From Centaurea solstitialis (lineage: Eukaryota; Streptophyta; Magnoliopsida; Asterales; Asteraceae), in the NCBI GenBank assembly GCA_030169165.1, contig CM058044.1, positions 41,956,415 to 42,020,414 on the forward strand: a DNA stretch of 64,000 nucleotides. Reading direction: 5' to 3'. A program made the translations under genes and the position numbers. How positions within the stretch are numbered: the first letter of the stretch is position 1; every line of letters starts with the position of its first letter. Below, piece after piece: positions 1 to 11,474 of this stretch. Under the pieces are notes generated by a model. It was not told the DNA's origin, ran no database searches, and saw nothing but the letters and a program-made list of their open reading frames with translations.

Positions 1-2690
1 AGCGGTCAGATGGGATTCTTTGGGTTCAGCCTGATAACGAGCACATAGACATGTAGAATACATGATGTCAAGGCGACTAGCTGTGAGATACAGCAGAGAG
101 CCGATCATTCCTCTGTAGAGAGTCACGTCAACAGGTTTCCCTTTGGAATCCTTGTCAAGTGACAGAGGAGGAGCCATTGGAGTCTTCATTGGTGTACAAG
201 ATGTGAGATCAAATTTCTTCAGCATCTCATGTACATATTTACCTTGATTGATAAAGATTCCCTTTTCAGATTGCTTGATCTGAAGTCCTAAAAAGAATGT
301 TAGCTCACCCATCATAGACATTTTATATTCAGATTTCATGAGCAACTCAAACTTTTCGCAGAGTTTGGGATTTGTGGATCCAAAGATAATGTCATCGACA
401 TATATCTGGACAAGAAGGATATGCTTAGGATATTTCTTTAGAAATAAAGTGCTATCAATCTTTCCACGAACAAAACCTTTAGAGAGAAGAAAAGTTGAGA
501 GGGTATCATACCAGGCACGAGGAGCCTTTTTAACCCATAGAGAGCCTTGTTTAACTTGTAGACGTGATCAAGGAACTTAGGATCTACAAAGCCAGGAGGC
601 TGAGCCACATAGACTTCTTCATTAAGTTTTCCATTCAGAAAGGCATTTTTAATGTTCATCTGATAAACCTTGAAGTTCATTTGTGCTGCGAAGGCTAGGA
701 AAAGTCGAATTGCTTCGAGCCTAGCCACAGGAGCAAAGGTTTCATCGTAATCAATGCCCTCTTTCTGCCTGTATCCCTGAGCCACAAGGCGAGCCTTGTT
801 TCGAATAATCGTACCAATCTCATCAAGTTTATTTCGAAAAATCCACTTGGAACCAATGATAGTACGTTTTCGAGGCCTAGGGACGAGAAGCCAGACATTG
901 TTTCTGATGAACTCTGCAAGCTCTTCCTGCATGGCAGAGACCCAGGCAGGATCACGCAAAGCATCATCTATTTCTTTAGGTTCATTTTCAGAGATAAAAT
1001 TAACATAAAGACAGACGTTACCAGATTGGCGTCGAGTTTTAATGCCAGAGGAGGGATTACCAAGAACTTGATCAATGGGATGATCCTTGGTCCATCGTAG
1101 AGCAGGTGGCTGATACACCTGTCCTGAAGTGGAAGCTTCATTTGCTGATGGATCAGGGAGAAGATTAGTGGGAGTAGGCTCACTATCAGTGGTTTGAGAA
1201 AAGTCTTCACTGTTAGTGGGTTGATCAGGTTCAGATGGTGTGATTTGAGTAATTGGAGTGGCATTTATCAGAGGTGGAGTAGTTATTTCAGTGGGTGGAA
1301 TGGGAGGATCTTCTTCAAAACCATCAGGAAGGTCTTGAGGAGATGGATCAGCAATGGGAGGTTCAGGGACTTGAAAGAAAGAGTCAGCCCACTGATTTAT
1401 TTCAGAATTTTCATGAGGGTGAGGGAAAGTAGGACCCGATTCATCAAACTTGACATGAATCGTTTCTTCTATGGCTTGTCTTCGTTTGTTGAACACACGG
1501 TAGGTTTTAGAGATAGAGGAGTATCCAAGGAAGATTCCATCATCAGACTTGGAATCGAACTTTCCAAGGTTGTCTTTGTTGTTCAGGATGTAGCAGACAC
1601 AACCAAAGATATGGAGATGTTCGATAGAGGGTTTCCTGTTACGAAAGAGTTCGTAAGGGGTTCTTCTGAAGCGCTTTACTATCAGGGATCGGTTCTGGGT
1701 ATAGCATGCTGTGTTAACAGCTTCTGCCCAGAATTGAGTGGCAAGGTTGGCTTCACTCAACATTGATCGAGCAGCTTCAATCAGGGTTCTGTTTCGTCTT
1801 TCAGCAACACCATTTTGCTGAGGAGTTCTCACAGATGAGAAGTTTTGAGAGATACCTTTCTGATCGAAGAAGGTTTCCAGGGTACTGTTTTTGAATTCAG
1901 TTCCGTGGTCACTCCTGATTGATCGAACAGTAAGGTTGTTGAGTCTTTCCATCTTCCTGACGAACAGAATGATTTCTTCAGGAGCATCACTCTTGGATCG
2001 AAGAAAGAACACCCAAGTATATCTGGAATATTCATCAACGATTACCAGAGTGTATTTCTTTCCAGCAATGGATTGGACGTTGACGGGTCCAAAGAGATCC
2101 ATGTGGAGAAGTTGTAGAGGAGAGCTGATGGAGGAAATCTGCTTGGACTTGAAGCTAGCCCTGGTCTGTTTTCCTTTCTCACATGCTGAACAAAGAGATA
2201 CCTTTGTATAGCGAAAGTCAGGAAGACCAATGACAAGATTGTTGATGCAGAGTTGATTCAGCGTCTTGAAGTTGAGATGAGAAAGACGCTTGTGCCAAAG
2301 CCAATTTGTATCAGATGAAGCCCGAGATACAAAGCAGAAGTTGTCAGTGGAAGTATTCATGTTGATGATGTAGATATCAGCATGTCTCACTCCAGTGAGA
2401 ATAACTTTCTTTCTTCTGTTTTTGACTTTGCACTTCTTCTTTGAGAAGGAGACTTTGTGATTCTTATCACACAGTTGACTGATGCTCAGAAGATTATGCA
2501 TCAGGCCTTCAACATAAGCAACTCTTTTGAAAGTAGTTACTCCGTTGGTCAGTGTGCCATACCCTCGGGTTTGGCCTTTACCGTTTCCACCAAAGGTCAC
2601 AACAGGACCTCTTTCTTCACGGTAGTTAGAGAGGACAGATTTCGAACTAGTCATATGTCGAGAGCATCCACTGTCCAGGTACCAGATGCC
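1..2690 (-). pseudogene. pol: pol of copia element A: protease, integrase, reverse transcriptase (frameshifted)
   Basis: The long open stretch runs from about 2690 down to 438. The protease motif DSGCSRHM sits at its start, so the ATG at 2654 is inside the protease and is not the true start. A GAG-pre-integrase region follows (LWHKRLSHLN, near residue 119 counted from that ATG), then the integrase core with HMDLFGP, DHGTEF and NGVAERRNR giving the DD35E triad. RT begins near residue 570 with WVSAMQEE. Two defects are visible. The RT motif-A aspartate is replaced by asparagine (QMNIKNAF instead of the usual QMDVKSAF; codon at 654-656). One base is missing in a T5 run at 527-531, shifting the frame just after ALYGLK. 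The remaining RT, including YVDD near 388-420, continues in another frame to the window edge. A sequencing error could also explain the shift. Confidence 0.9.
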
Positions 2691-2712
2691 CTTATCCTGT
2701 AAAATTTAGAGT

Positions 2713-5094
2713 TTAAGTTTTTCTTGGTACCCATAGAACTATGGATCCAGAAGTATCAGTAGGACTGGTGGAGTCAGTGGCAGCCTTGACTGATTTATCA
2801 GTTCTTGAGGCTGGAGTCTTGACTGAGGATACAGGCTTGACAACCTTCTTCCCTTTGACTGAATTGTCAGTCTTAGGATTTTTCTTTACCTTGGCTGATT
2901 TTTCAGCTTTGGTAGCATCAGGACACTTACTCGCAATATGGTCGTTTAATCCACAGTGATAACATTTGCGATATTGAAAGCGTTTAGTGTGGTCCAGAAA
3001 GTCTTTAAACTTTAAGTGAGCAGGACCAGCACCAAGTATGCCTTTAGCATTGGACATTGGAGGAATTGGTTTCTTCTCCTGAGTCTTTTGCTTCAGGTCA
3101 ATCTTCAGTCTGGGAGCAGGATTTTGAGAGAAAGATTTTGATCCTGAGACTGAAGGACCACCACCCAGAACTTTGTTTTTGGGTTTAGGACTCTTGGTCT
3201 TTGAAGGTGTTACAGTATTAGATTTTTCTTTGACTGTGTTCTTTTTGCTCTTAGGAGCACCTTCAGAGTGTGTGTTAGAAAAAGAAGGAATGTTTTCAGG
3301 AGCATTGGGATCAGGGATAGAAGAAACAAATTTTCCAAATTTGAGCCTAGAACTATCAGATTTAGTTCCTCCATGAGTGTATCCAAGACCCCTTTTGTTT
3401 TTAACATTTCTTCCTGAGGCTAATATTTCATCAACCTTTTCAGAGGCGTCACTCCATCCTTTGATGGTGACTTTTTCAGCGTTTAACTCAGCCAGGGCTC
3501 TTTCTTTGGCAGCAAGAGCCATTTCTCTTTCAATACAGAGAGTTTTGTTTACAGTGACCTGGTCTTTATAGTTTTCTTCCAGAATGGTAAGTTGTTTTAT
3601 TTTTTCTTGGCATTCTTTGAGTTGACCACGAAGGTCAATATTCATTTTTTCTGCAGAGGTTTTACCATTCAGGGCTTTGTAAAGATCAAGAGTGACCAGG
3701 TCCAGCTGAGTTAAGCTTTCAAGAGGGACGAGAGGAATAGGTACCTGACTGGAAGAATCAGTCGCAGAGATTGAAGCTTCAGGAGTTGTGGAAGAAGAAG
3801 CTTCAGGCGCCTGAGTAGGAGTCTCTTCAGGGACCTCTTCTATCTTAGCCATGAGAGCTAAGGTAGGTTCCTCAATAATGGCCATTAGTGCCACTTGAGT
3901 GTCTTCCTCATCAGATGAGTCATCAGAGGAGACATCATCCCAGTCGCAGTCTTCTGCGATGAGACCTTTACCCTTGCGCTGAATTTTCATCTTTTTGTAC
4001 TTTTCTTTCAGGCGCTGGTATTTGGGGTTCTTAGAAGAAGATTTGGCAGAGGAGGGAGCAAACTGACTTTTCCTGTACCTGCAATCATTAGCAAAGTGTC
4101 CTTTGCCCTGACAGTTGTAGCAGATGGCAGTAGCCTTATCAATAGGGTCTGATTTAGGCTTGTCAGTAATAGTAAGATGTTTCTTTTTGTGGAAGTTTCC
4201 CTTTTTGGCAAACTTCTTGAAGGATCTGGTTAACAAAACAAGAGATTCATTGAATTCAGGATCTTCTGACATGTCAGAGTCAGAAGATTCTAATTCAGTA
4301 ATAGTTACTGAAGAAGGAGTGGCGACAGTAGGAACTGAGTCAGAGACCAATGCAACAGAGTTACTTTTGGTATCTTTAGAATCTCTTATGAGATTCTTTT
4401 TCAGTTTCTTCTGTTGTTCACGGTTAAGAAGAATACCGTACAGTTCACTTAGTGTGAGTGTCTTTATGTCCTTTGACATAGTTAAGCAGGAGGTGTATAT
4501 TTCCCAATGTTCAGGAAGAGCTTCCATGAACTTGGTAACCACCTCAGAGTTAGAGTAGGTAGTACCGATAGTCTTCAGATCAATCAGAAGACAGTTGAAT
4601 CTCTGATGTAGCTGGGAGAGAGTTTCATCCTTTTGATGAATAAAGCTTTCATACTGTCGAACCAAGAAAATCTTTCTTGATTCCATGAGGACAGCAGTAC
4701 CCTCATATTGAACACAGAGAGTGTCCCATATTTCTTTAGCAGATCGAAGGTGGCAGACAGAATGGAATACATCGTCAGGGAGTGACATGGAGATGAGAGA
4801 CCTAGCCTTGGTGTCAATGTTGACCAGGCGTCTGTCTTCATCATTCCAGTCCGTCACAGGCTTTACCAGTTGCCTTTCAGGTACAGCTGGTTGGCCAGCG
4901 GCAGCAGGAATGGGGTGGACGGTTTGTGTAGGCACATGTGGTCCATTTTCCAGAAAGTATGGAATCTGGGGATCAGAACCAGAGAGAAAGAGTTCCATCC
5001 TGGTTTTCCAAAGAGAGAAGTTATCTTTGTTGAACCTAGGAGGTTTTCCAGCAGAGCCGGTATCAAAGTAGTTATCCTTAGCTTGAAGAGCCAT
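2713..5094 (-). CDS. gag: Gag polyprotein of copia element A
   Basis: A 793-residue ORF begins MALQAKDNYFDTG about 57 bases downstream of the primer binding site, the expected gag position. It contains a copia gag core (roughly residues 20-240, with motifs such as LWKTRMELF and KEIWDTL), a first zinc knuckle CYNCQGKGHFANDC near residue 322, an acidic and serine-rich stretch, a segment with coiled-coil character near 470-560, a long basic low-complexity region and a second knuckle CYHCGLNDHIASKC near residue 708. It ends WVPRKT. Gag forms the virus-like particle and packages element RNA in the cytoplasm. The length is well above the roughly 300 residues of simple copia gags and fits Sireviruses. 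The frame appears unbroken. Pol is in a different frame, and the pol frame itself has a stop just upstream of the protease. Confidence 0.9.
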   Translation of the reverse strand: MALQAKDNYFDTGSAGKPPRFNKDNFSLWKTRMELFLSGSDPQIPYFLENGPHVPTQTVHPIPAAAGQPAVPERQLVKPVTDWNDEDRRLVNIDTKARSLISMSLPDDVFHSVCHLRSAKEIWDTLCVQYEGTAVLMESRKIFLVRQYESFIHQKDETLSQLHQRFNCLLIDLKTIGTTYSNSEVVTKFMEALPEHWEIYTSCLTMSKDIKTLTLSELYGILLNREQQKKLKKNLIRDSKDTKSNSVALVSDSVPTVATPSSVTITELESSDSDMSEDPEFNESLVLLTRSFKKFAKKGNFHKKKHLTITDKPKSDPIDKATAICYNCQGKGHFANDCRYRKSQFAPSSAKSSSKNPKYQRLKEKYKKMKIQRKGKGLIAEDCDWDDVSSDDSSDEEDTQVALMAIIEEPTLALMAKIEEVPEETPTQAPEASSSTTPEASISATDSSSQVPIPLVPLESLTQLDLVTLDLYKALNGKTSAEKMNIDLRGQLKECQEKIKQLTILEENYKDQVTVNKTLCIEREMALAAKERALAELNAEKVTIKGWSDASEKVDEILASGRNVKNKRGLGYTHGGTKSDSSRLKFGKFVSSIPDPNAPENIPSFSNTHSEGAPKSKKNTVKEKSNTVTPSKTKSPKPKNKVLGGGPSVSGSKSFSQNPAPRLKIDLKQKTQEKKPIPPMSNAKGILGAGPAHLKFKDFLDHTKRFQYRKCYHCGLNDHIASKCPDATKAEKSAKVKKNPKTDNSVKGKKVVKPVSSVKTPASRTDKSVKAATDSTSPTDTSGSIVLWVPRKT

Positions 5095-5150
5095 GGATTA
5101 GAAGAGAGGATCACAAGATTTTTCTAAGAAGAAAATGAGAGCTTGAATCC

Positions 5151-5162
5151 GCTCTGATACCA
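5151..5162 (-). other. Primer binding site of element A
   Basis: On the minus strand the bases read TGGTATCAGAGC, the standard plant PBS complementary to the 3' end of initiator tRNA-Met. It lies two bases inside the LTR boundary. This fixes the orientation and the inner edge of the LTR. Confidence 0.95.
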
Positions 5163-5164
5163 CT

Positions 5165-6151
5165 TGTTGGTCCCAAAGAGGTGACCTTCAAGTAAGGATA
5201 GTGTTTGGGATTATAGAAGGGGGGGTTGAATATAATCACACAAGTTTTCACTTTTAAATTCTTGTTGTATAAACAAAATGAATTTACAGATTGTTGCGGA
5301 AATAGAAAAGACAAATAAGTCTAAACTAAACAATCTAAGTTCTTTCACTATGCACTAGAGTGAGAAGATGTAAGAAAGAAGATAGAGGGAATAAAGAAAG
5401 AAAGGATTCGGGTAGATTTAGGATGAAGAAGAAGTATGGAGAACATCTCTTCAAGTCCTATTTATACCCAATGCATTAAATGCATGTAGACTCACTTTTG
5501 TGTACGTGTCACAATGTAAGTGGTCCTTTGTACTATTTACTATAAACAAATACTCTTTGCATGGTGTGCAAAAGAGGAAGTGTGTAAACAGTTGCCTTGA
5601 GGTCTGATAAGTACGGAGGGAACAGTAAAGAAACTGTCCTTATGTACTTTTGTGTCAGTAAAGGCGGATAATCCTTTTGTGCATTAGACTAAGACATTAC
5701 ACTAATCCTTCAGGATCAGGATACTGATCAGTGACTAGAGTCCTGAAGCTGGTGCTGTTCAGGGTCACTTGTATCCTGATGATTCTTCAGGATGTCATAC
5801 GATATTGAGCAGCCTGCTATCACTGAGTTCTGTCTTCAGATCACGAGCATGCTGTTCCTGTCATCAGCTAAGTCTTCGACGTTGCTGATGGTTCTTTGAG
5901 TATGATCTTGATGTCTTCAGGAGGTCTTCACTTCAGTGGATAGGATCAGTAGACTGCAGAACAGACTCGTTCGTCTCCTGATCCTGATCCTGATTACTAT
6001 ATAAAAATAAGTTACAGCATAAGTAACATGGAATAACACTGAACAGACTCAGTGATAATTCCTCAAGCTATAACAGAAGTAAAACCTATTCACTAAGTAA
6101 AGATTCAGGATCATTATCATTTCATCAGGTCTTAGGAGAGCTGGATCAACA
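5165..6151 (-). repeat. 5' LTR of copia element A
   Basis: In plus coordinates the LTR starts TGTTGGTCC and ends GGATCAACA, imperfect inverted termini bounded by TG and CA, 987 bp. The inner edge is set by the PBS. The outer (U3) half, about 5690-6140, is crowded with CAGGAT/ATCCTG motifs in both orientations. The partner LTR is outside the window, so the outer boundary rests on the inverted termini only. Confidence 0.82.
5459..5467 (-). promoter_or_regulatory. TATA box in the LTR of element A
   Basis: The minus strand reads GGGTATAAATAGG here, a strong plant TATA box with no comparable competitor in the LTR. Transcription would start about 30 bases further along the minus strand, near 5430, placing U3 at 5460-6151 and R/U5 at 5165-5430. 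Confidence 0.7.
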
Positions 6152-7236
6152 GATTTAAATATACAAAATCAATAATAAATTGAAACTAAAAGAGTACTCG
6201 AATGAAAGACTTACGTATGATAATAATATGTGTGCTTTCATAATAATGCTTTGATGTTCTTCGACATATTTAGAGGTTTTTGGATTGTTTATATCTCATG
6301 CCACTTACTACCAAAAAAATGAAAACATAAGAAGCATATAAAGTCGATATAAATAGCAAAAACATAGCAATAAACAAAATTTGATAACAATGATCAATAT
6401 TTAAACAATATAAATCTATTGAGAGAAAATGTGTTGGATGGAGAGATTGAGATGTAAGTTATTGAATGTTAAAAAACCAATAACATGGCCAACAAAAACA
6501 AAAAACACCTATGCTTAAATAAGGGAAATGAATGATAAATCAAAGTAAAGAAAAGGAAATGAATAGTTTGTAACATAAAGAAAGAAAAATGAATAGTTAT
6601 AACATAAATTGCAATAAATTAAATAATTAATTGATGTAAAACAAATAGTTGATGACATAAAGACTCTATTTTTTTATGACATAAATTGTAATGGGTGTGT
6701 AAAATTATTAAAAAGACTTATTTATATAAAACTATAATTTATATATGAGGATGGCAAATTCTCTAAGATACTGAACATATTAAAAAACTAAAAATCGAGA
6801 ACTTTTTTAAAGACATTAAAATGTTAAGTTGAAAAATGAAAGATTTATATAATAAAATAAAAAGTATGAAATATTTATGTTTTAATAATGATCTTAATAA
6901 ATGACTTACATTATAAGATCATTTAAAATTACAAAGTTTTTAACGATATTGATGGTTAAACTATAAAATAAACCATAAATAAATTATAGAAAATGTTGAT
7001 TAATTACTTTTAAAACCTTTTAAGAATATACTATCATCTTTAAAAAAGAAACTATAAATAAATTATTTTTAAACTAAAAATTAACAACGCATAAGATAAA
7101 ATGAAAATCTATAAGTAATTTTTTTCCAACTAATTACTAACAAAAACATTTTCGACGTTTGATTATGAAAAAATGTTCCCTAAATGAGACATACTTACAT
7201 CTACAAATCATCAAATGGAAACCTTATTAGAATGAA
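6152..7236. other. AT-rich intergenic stretch
   Basis: I see no coding region, RNA gene or clear element boundary. The stretch has many poly-A and poly-T runs and short AT tandem motifs. It is probably decayed transposon sequence. Confidence 0.5.
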
Positions 7237-8416
7237 CTAGTGTGGGCCACCGCGCGTTGCGCGGTGACGAAACATTTTATTAAAAAACATGTGTTATTTG
7301 ATGTAAAATAATGAATGTATTGTGAGTGTCTTGTATGTAAACTTCTTTATTATCTATTCCAAAAAATAAATTTTATTTTTTTAATTATATTATGCAAATA
7401 AAATAATGTTGTAACCAATTTAGAAGTTATAATGTTTGTTTTGCTACATAATTTATTAAATCAATTATTAAATACGTTGCACATAGAACTATAAGTCTAT
7501 AATCAACAACCATAAGGAAATTAACTCATTGAATCAAATAAAATATTTTGTAACAAAATTTTTTGTAAGTCCATGCCCATGTAGTCAACCAATAGTAAGT
7601 TGTGCCTTCGGAATCTAAAAATTTATATATCTAATTAAATTTGTATTACTATTAAACAAAACAAAACAAAATGAAATAAATTTATTTTATTGATTTATGT
7701 AACTTGCTTGGTAATATATTGTTGCCTTTAAAAAATGAAATAAAAGTATTTTAGTTATTAAAAAAAATGTAATATCCATTAAACATGGAAAAATTGTACA
7801 GTAGAAGTTTTATAGCAATAACAACTCTTAAGAGGCAAGATTGTTTTTCCTGCATCATATATAAAAATGCAAAATAATTAGTCAACAATTTATAAGAACA
7901 AATCATTTAATAGTAAGCACTATATTGATGCAAAATTGCAAATGCAAAATATGAGGAGAGAGATGTTACTAAAAACTTTTAGCTTAACGATTTTTCTTAT
8001 GTATGTTTGGTATTTCAAGTTGATATCAACATTAAATATACCAAAAGTACATTATATAACGTCTTGATTTTATTTATACATGTACATTTCTAAGGTAAAT
8101 AAATAAAATCAAGACGTTATAGAATATACCAAAAGTAAACTATTCATACCGTACTAAAGAGCAAGAAATGTGGCTCCAATTACGAAGTAGTGTGTTGCCA
8201 ACTTGCCATGCACAAACCTTGAATATATATAGGTAGGAGGAGATGAACATGTAGAAAATGAATAGTTCAACAATAAGGAAGAAGTGGAAAATGAAGAAAC
8301 AAATAACTACTTCATCATTAAAGGCATAAATAAGAATTAAACGAAAGTAACTCAAAAGAGACTATTTAGATCACTATTGTCATTTATTTACATTTAAAGC
8401 CTATTAATTTGAGGAA

Positions 8417-8447
<31 letters not shown>

Positions 8448-8749
8448 GAGGAATCCTTGCATTGAGAAGTTGCCACCTCATACATTGAGGTTGTTCTTTT
8501 AATATATATAAATGATTTTCCTAGTCAATTTTATATGTTGATATGATAACAACACACATACAGCAATAAAATTCAGAATGCAATAAATTGAACCGATAAG
8601 TATTTTAGAAGTTTATAGTATTATGTATTTATGCTCAAGATAAAACAAACATCAAAACCTATAAAAAAATCGCAAAACAGATCCATACATAATCTACATA
8701 ACAATAACGTTTTATAATAACAATAACGTTTTATAATAACAATTATTTG

Positions 8750-8947
8750 GGGTGGAGAGTGTTAGCCTAGTGGTAAGGCTTGGGCACTACATAGTGGTGA
8801 ACCCGAGTTCGAGCCCTGGGGGACACATTCTGGAGGTACGGGGGCTTCGACCTCGGGCTGCATGCTTTAGCAGTCGGGCTTCGGCCCAAAATTGTCGAGG
8901 ATTAGTCTGGGCCTAATGTGGTCTGGGATACCTCTTCAAAAAAAATT
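8750..8947 (+). mobile_element. tRNA-derived SINE
   Basis: Pol III promoter boxes are visible: an A-box-like gcctagtggtaagg and a B-box-like gagttcgagccc about 35 bases apart. They are followed by a body with gcatgctttagcagtcggg and gattagtctgggcc and a short A-rich tail (caaaaaaaa). It belongs to the same broad SINE group as the copies at 13.8, 23.4 and 32.4 kb. No convincing target duplication was found. A 19-bp tandem repeat (aacaataacgttttataat twice) lies just upstream at about 8700-8740. Confidence 0.75.
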
Positions 8948-9204
8948 GAGATAAATGTTGCCTCCAAAACCAACTATGTACACATATAGCTATATCTTCA
9001 TATTCTAATAGCCATCGATTTTTTTGACATCTTTAAGAGTTTAGGGCCAACCTGTAAAACTCGTTTAAAACATATCAGACATAAAAAAATGGAAAGAAAA
9101 TGAAACTAAATAAACAAACCAAACAATGTTTTTGTAGAAAAAATGTAGATTATCTAAATTTCCTACCTCTTAAGCGAAGGTTGTTCGAAGATGACTACTA
9201 CAAT

Positions 9205-9562
9205 TAGAGGTGCACAAAAAAACCGATCAACCGAAAACCGAAAAAAATAACCGAAACTGATTTTTTTTTTAATCGGTTGAGAAAAAAACCGGATCGATTT
9301 TAACCGGTTCAATAACCGGTTTTTAACCGAACCGGTTTTTTAACCGGTTTTAAACCGGTTTTTTAAAAGGCAAGTTCTTTCAAAATATTTCAGACCGTTG
9401 GGTTCTAGGAAGGAATGTAGCAAAAACCGGTAATGAACCGGTAATAAACCGAACCGGTAATGAACCGGTAATAAACCGAACCGGTTAAGAAAAAACCGAT
9501 TAATAAAAAAACCGATTTTTAAAAAACCGGTTTGGTTAAAAAACCGGTTTTGTGCACCTTTA
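9205..9562. mobile_element. hAT-type MITE rich in AACCGGTT motifs
   Basis: The 358-bp element has terminal inverted repeats TAGAGGTGCACAAAA at the left and TTTTGTGCACCTTTA at the right, flanked by a perfect 8-bp target duplication actacaat (9197-9204 and 9563-9570). The 8-bp TSD and TAGAGGTG-type ends indicate hAT. The interior is almost entirely reiterated aaccggtt/aaccgg on both strands, probable subterminal transposase-binding motifs. It has no coding capacity. A second family member lies at 35690-36009. Confidence 0.92.
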
Positions 9563-10225
9563 ACTACAATGTTGACACGCTCTGGAAAAAGGAGAACATA
9601 GAAACGTAAAAAACCTGAAATGTTGAAGATAGAAGTTAAAAAACCATAAGCCAACATATTGTCGAATTGATTTTTAGGCTCAAGGCTTGACTTGATGCTC
9701 ATCTTTTTGTTGCAACACGCACATTACAGAACCGAAAACTTGATTTTTGGAATCGAGCAAGAAGATCATTGGTTAACCATCAAAAAAGGACATAGTGAAT
9801 TAATGATATGTCATAATTTATAATGTGAAATATTGGGAGATGGAAAGTAAATAGAGAAAATGAAAAGACGGTTTTAAATATGAACATAAATTACATTCAA
9901 ATAGATAATAAAATATGCAAAATATTGACCATTTTAAAAAAATCAAAAATTGAGAAAATTCTAAGAAATCGCCACATCATCTCCCAATGTTTCTGCTTTA
10001 TATATATATATATATATATACACTAGTGGCAAAACGACGTGCTCCCTGTCTCAAGCTTTGATTCGACAGGTAGATCGTCCAAAACGGACGCCTGGAGCGA
10101 GAGTTATGCTCTTCTGAAGCTGGACATGTTTGTGCGCCGATCGTGGCCTTCTAAATAGGAATGAAGCTCTCTCATTGTGCCACATCATTCTCTTTGGGTT
10201 TTGCTTATATATATATATATAAAGA

Positions 10226-11474
10226 TTGTTAGCTTACAAAAAAAAGGTATATATGTTAATTGTTTAATTAAAAATCATTAAATTGTTTAAGAAAGTTTAT
10301 ATTTATAACGAATAGGTTTATATGTTGATTATTGTTTAATTTATAAATCTGATACTAAAATCATTAAAACGTTATATAAACATGTTTAAAAGAACAAAAG
10401 ACAAATATAAAACTAATTAGTTTATTTAACTATTAACTTGGGTTTAGCTACAACTAACCAACATCATTTCACATTTCTCAACAACACCAATAAATCCCTT
10501 TAAATACAAATATTTAATTTTCAAATTTTCATCTTTCCATAAATATGGGACAAACAAAATTACATTAATCTTTTATCTTTAAACCAACAATAGTGCAACT
10601 AAGTGCAAACCATAACGACCAAAAATGTAATTTAATATGATAAATTTATGATTTATTTTCTGATGAAATTGTTTCATATTTTGGTGTTTTTTACGTAAAA
10701 ATGTAAAATATTCATTCACTTTTTCATTATGATAAAACTGTTTCTTATATATTTTTTATTCTAATGAAACGTTTTCATTTTTACGTAAACTATTGTTATC
10801 ATGTTGTAATTTTAAACTATCATTATGGACATTGTTACATTTGATAAACTATAGCTATGAAAATTGTAGTTTATTCACTAATCATGTCTAACTTATTTGG
10901 TCTTCTTAACTCTTAAGAACGGTAACATCATTGGGGGTTGTAAATGGGATCATAGTTTATCAAAATTCGATATCAAATGGAGTCAATTTGAAGGCATAAG
11001 GGGTACTCGGTCCTTGGGCTGGTCTAATCATAGACTGGGTTGTCCTCCAGCTCAGTCAAAGACAGTGCTTGGCTCTAGATGTAGCATAAGCTGAGCCAGA
11101 ACAGCAACGGATTAATGGGTTGCATGTGTATGTCCAATATCTCTAAAAAGGTGTACGTACATATATTCATAGTAGTCATTCGTTGGTTAAATACTGCTAT
11201 AACTTAAAAAGGTGTAGTTTATTCATTCGTAGTTAATATATTATGTGGTCAATATTCAACATATATTTATTTTCATTTTTGCTTAGATTGATTTTTCACA
11301 CGCGTAAAGTTAGATAGAATGTCATCTCACAAGTAAGCAACCCTAAATGGACTGTGGGTCCATTATGTCACCTAGAGTGATTTCATAATCTATATTACGT
11401 GGACAAATTTAGGATGTTTCTATTTTAAATAACTTAATAAAAATTGTCAGCTTTAAATGATTAATAGTATCTTT
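10226..11474. other. Intergenic AT-rich DNA
   Basis: No gene can be supported. A 65-codon frame at 10897-11094 has no recognisable similarity and lacks context. The rest is low-complexity AT-rich sequence. Confidence 0.5.

Larger units (their letters stand above)
1..6151 (-). mobile_element. Ty1/copia LTR retrotransposon A (Sirevirus-like), truncated by window edge
   Basis: On the minus strand the order is LTR, primer binding site, gag, protease, integrase, reverse transcriptase, which is the copia order (integrase before RT). The long gag with two zinc knuckles and the PBS matching initiator tRNA-Met suggest the SIRE/Maximus lineage. RNase H, the polypurine tract and the 3' LTR lie beyond base 1. 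The outer flank just beyond the LTR reads gattt (6152-6156), which would be the 5-bp target duplication if the missing flank matches. Pol carries a frameshift and a catalytic substitution, so this copy is probably not autonomous. Confidence 0.93.
7237..10225 (-). mobile_element. Helitron-like element or tandem pair of Helitron ends, minus strand
   Basis: At the 3' end on the minus strand there is a 7-bp hairpin with loop of three (accgcgcgttgcgcggt in plus, 7249-7265), eight bases, then CTAG (7240-7237) followed by T. This is the classical Helitron 3' terminus inserted at A^T. At the far end the minus strand reads A|TCTTTATATATA and then a GATGTGGC motif, a typical 5' TC end (10225). A second (TA)n plus GATGATGTGGC block occurs at about 9970-10022. 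The roughly 200 bases between the two end in CACTAG|T, so either a short Helitron abuts a longer one or the 5' end was duplicated. No Rep/helicase is encoded. A SINE and a hAT MITE lie inside. The 3' end is firm; the 5' end is inferred. Confidence 0.6.

Noticed and set aside
7249..7265. GC-rich hairpin as a transcription terminator
   Set aside because: The host is a plant, and the hairpin followed by eight bases and CTAG|T is a Helitron 3' end.
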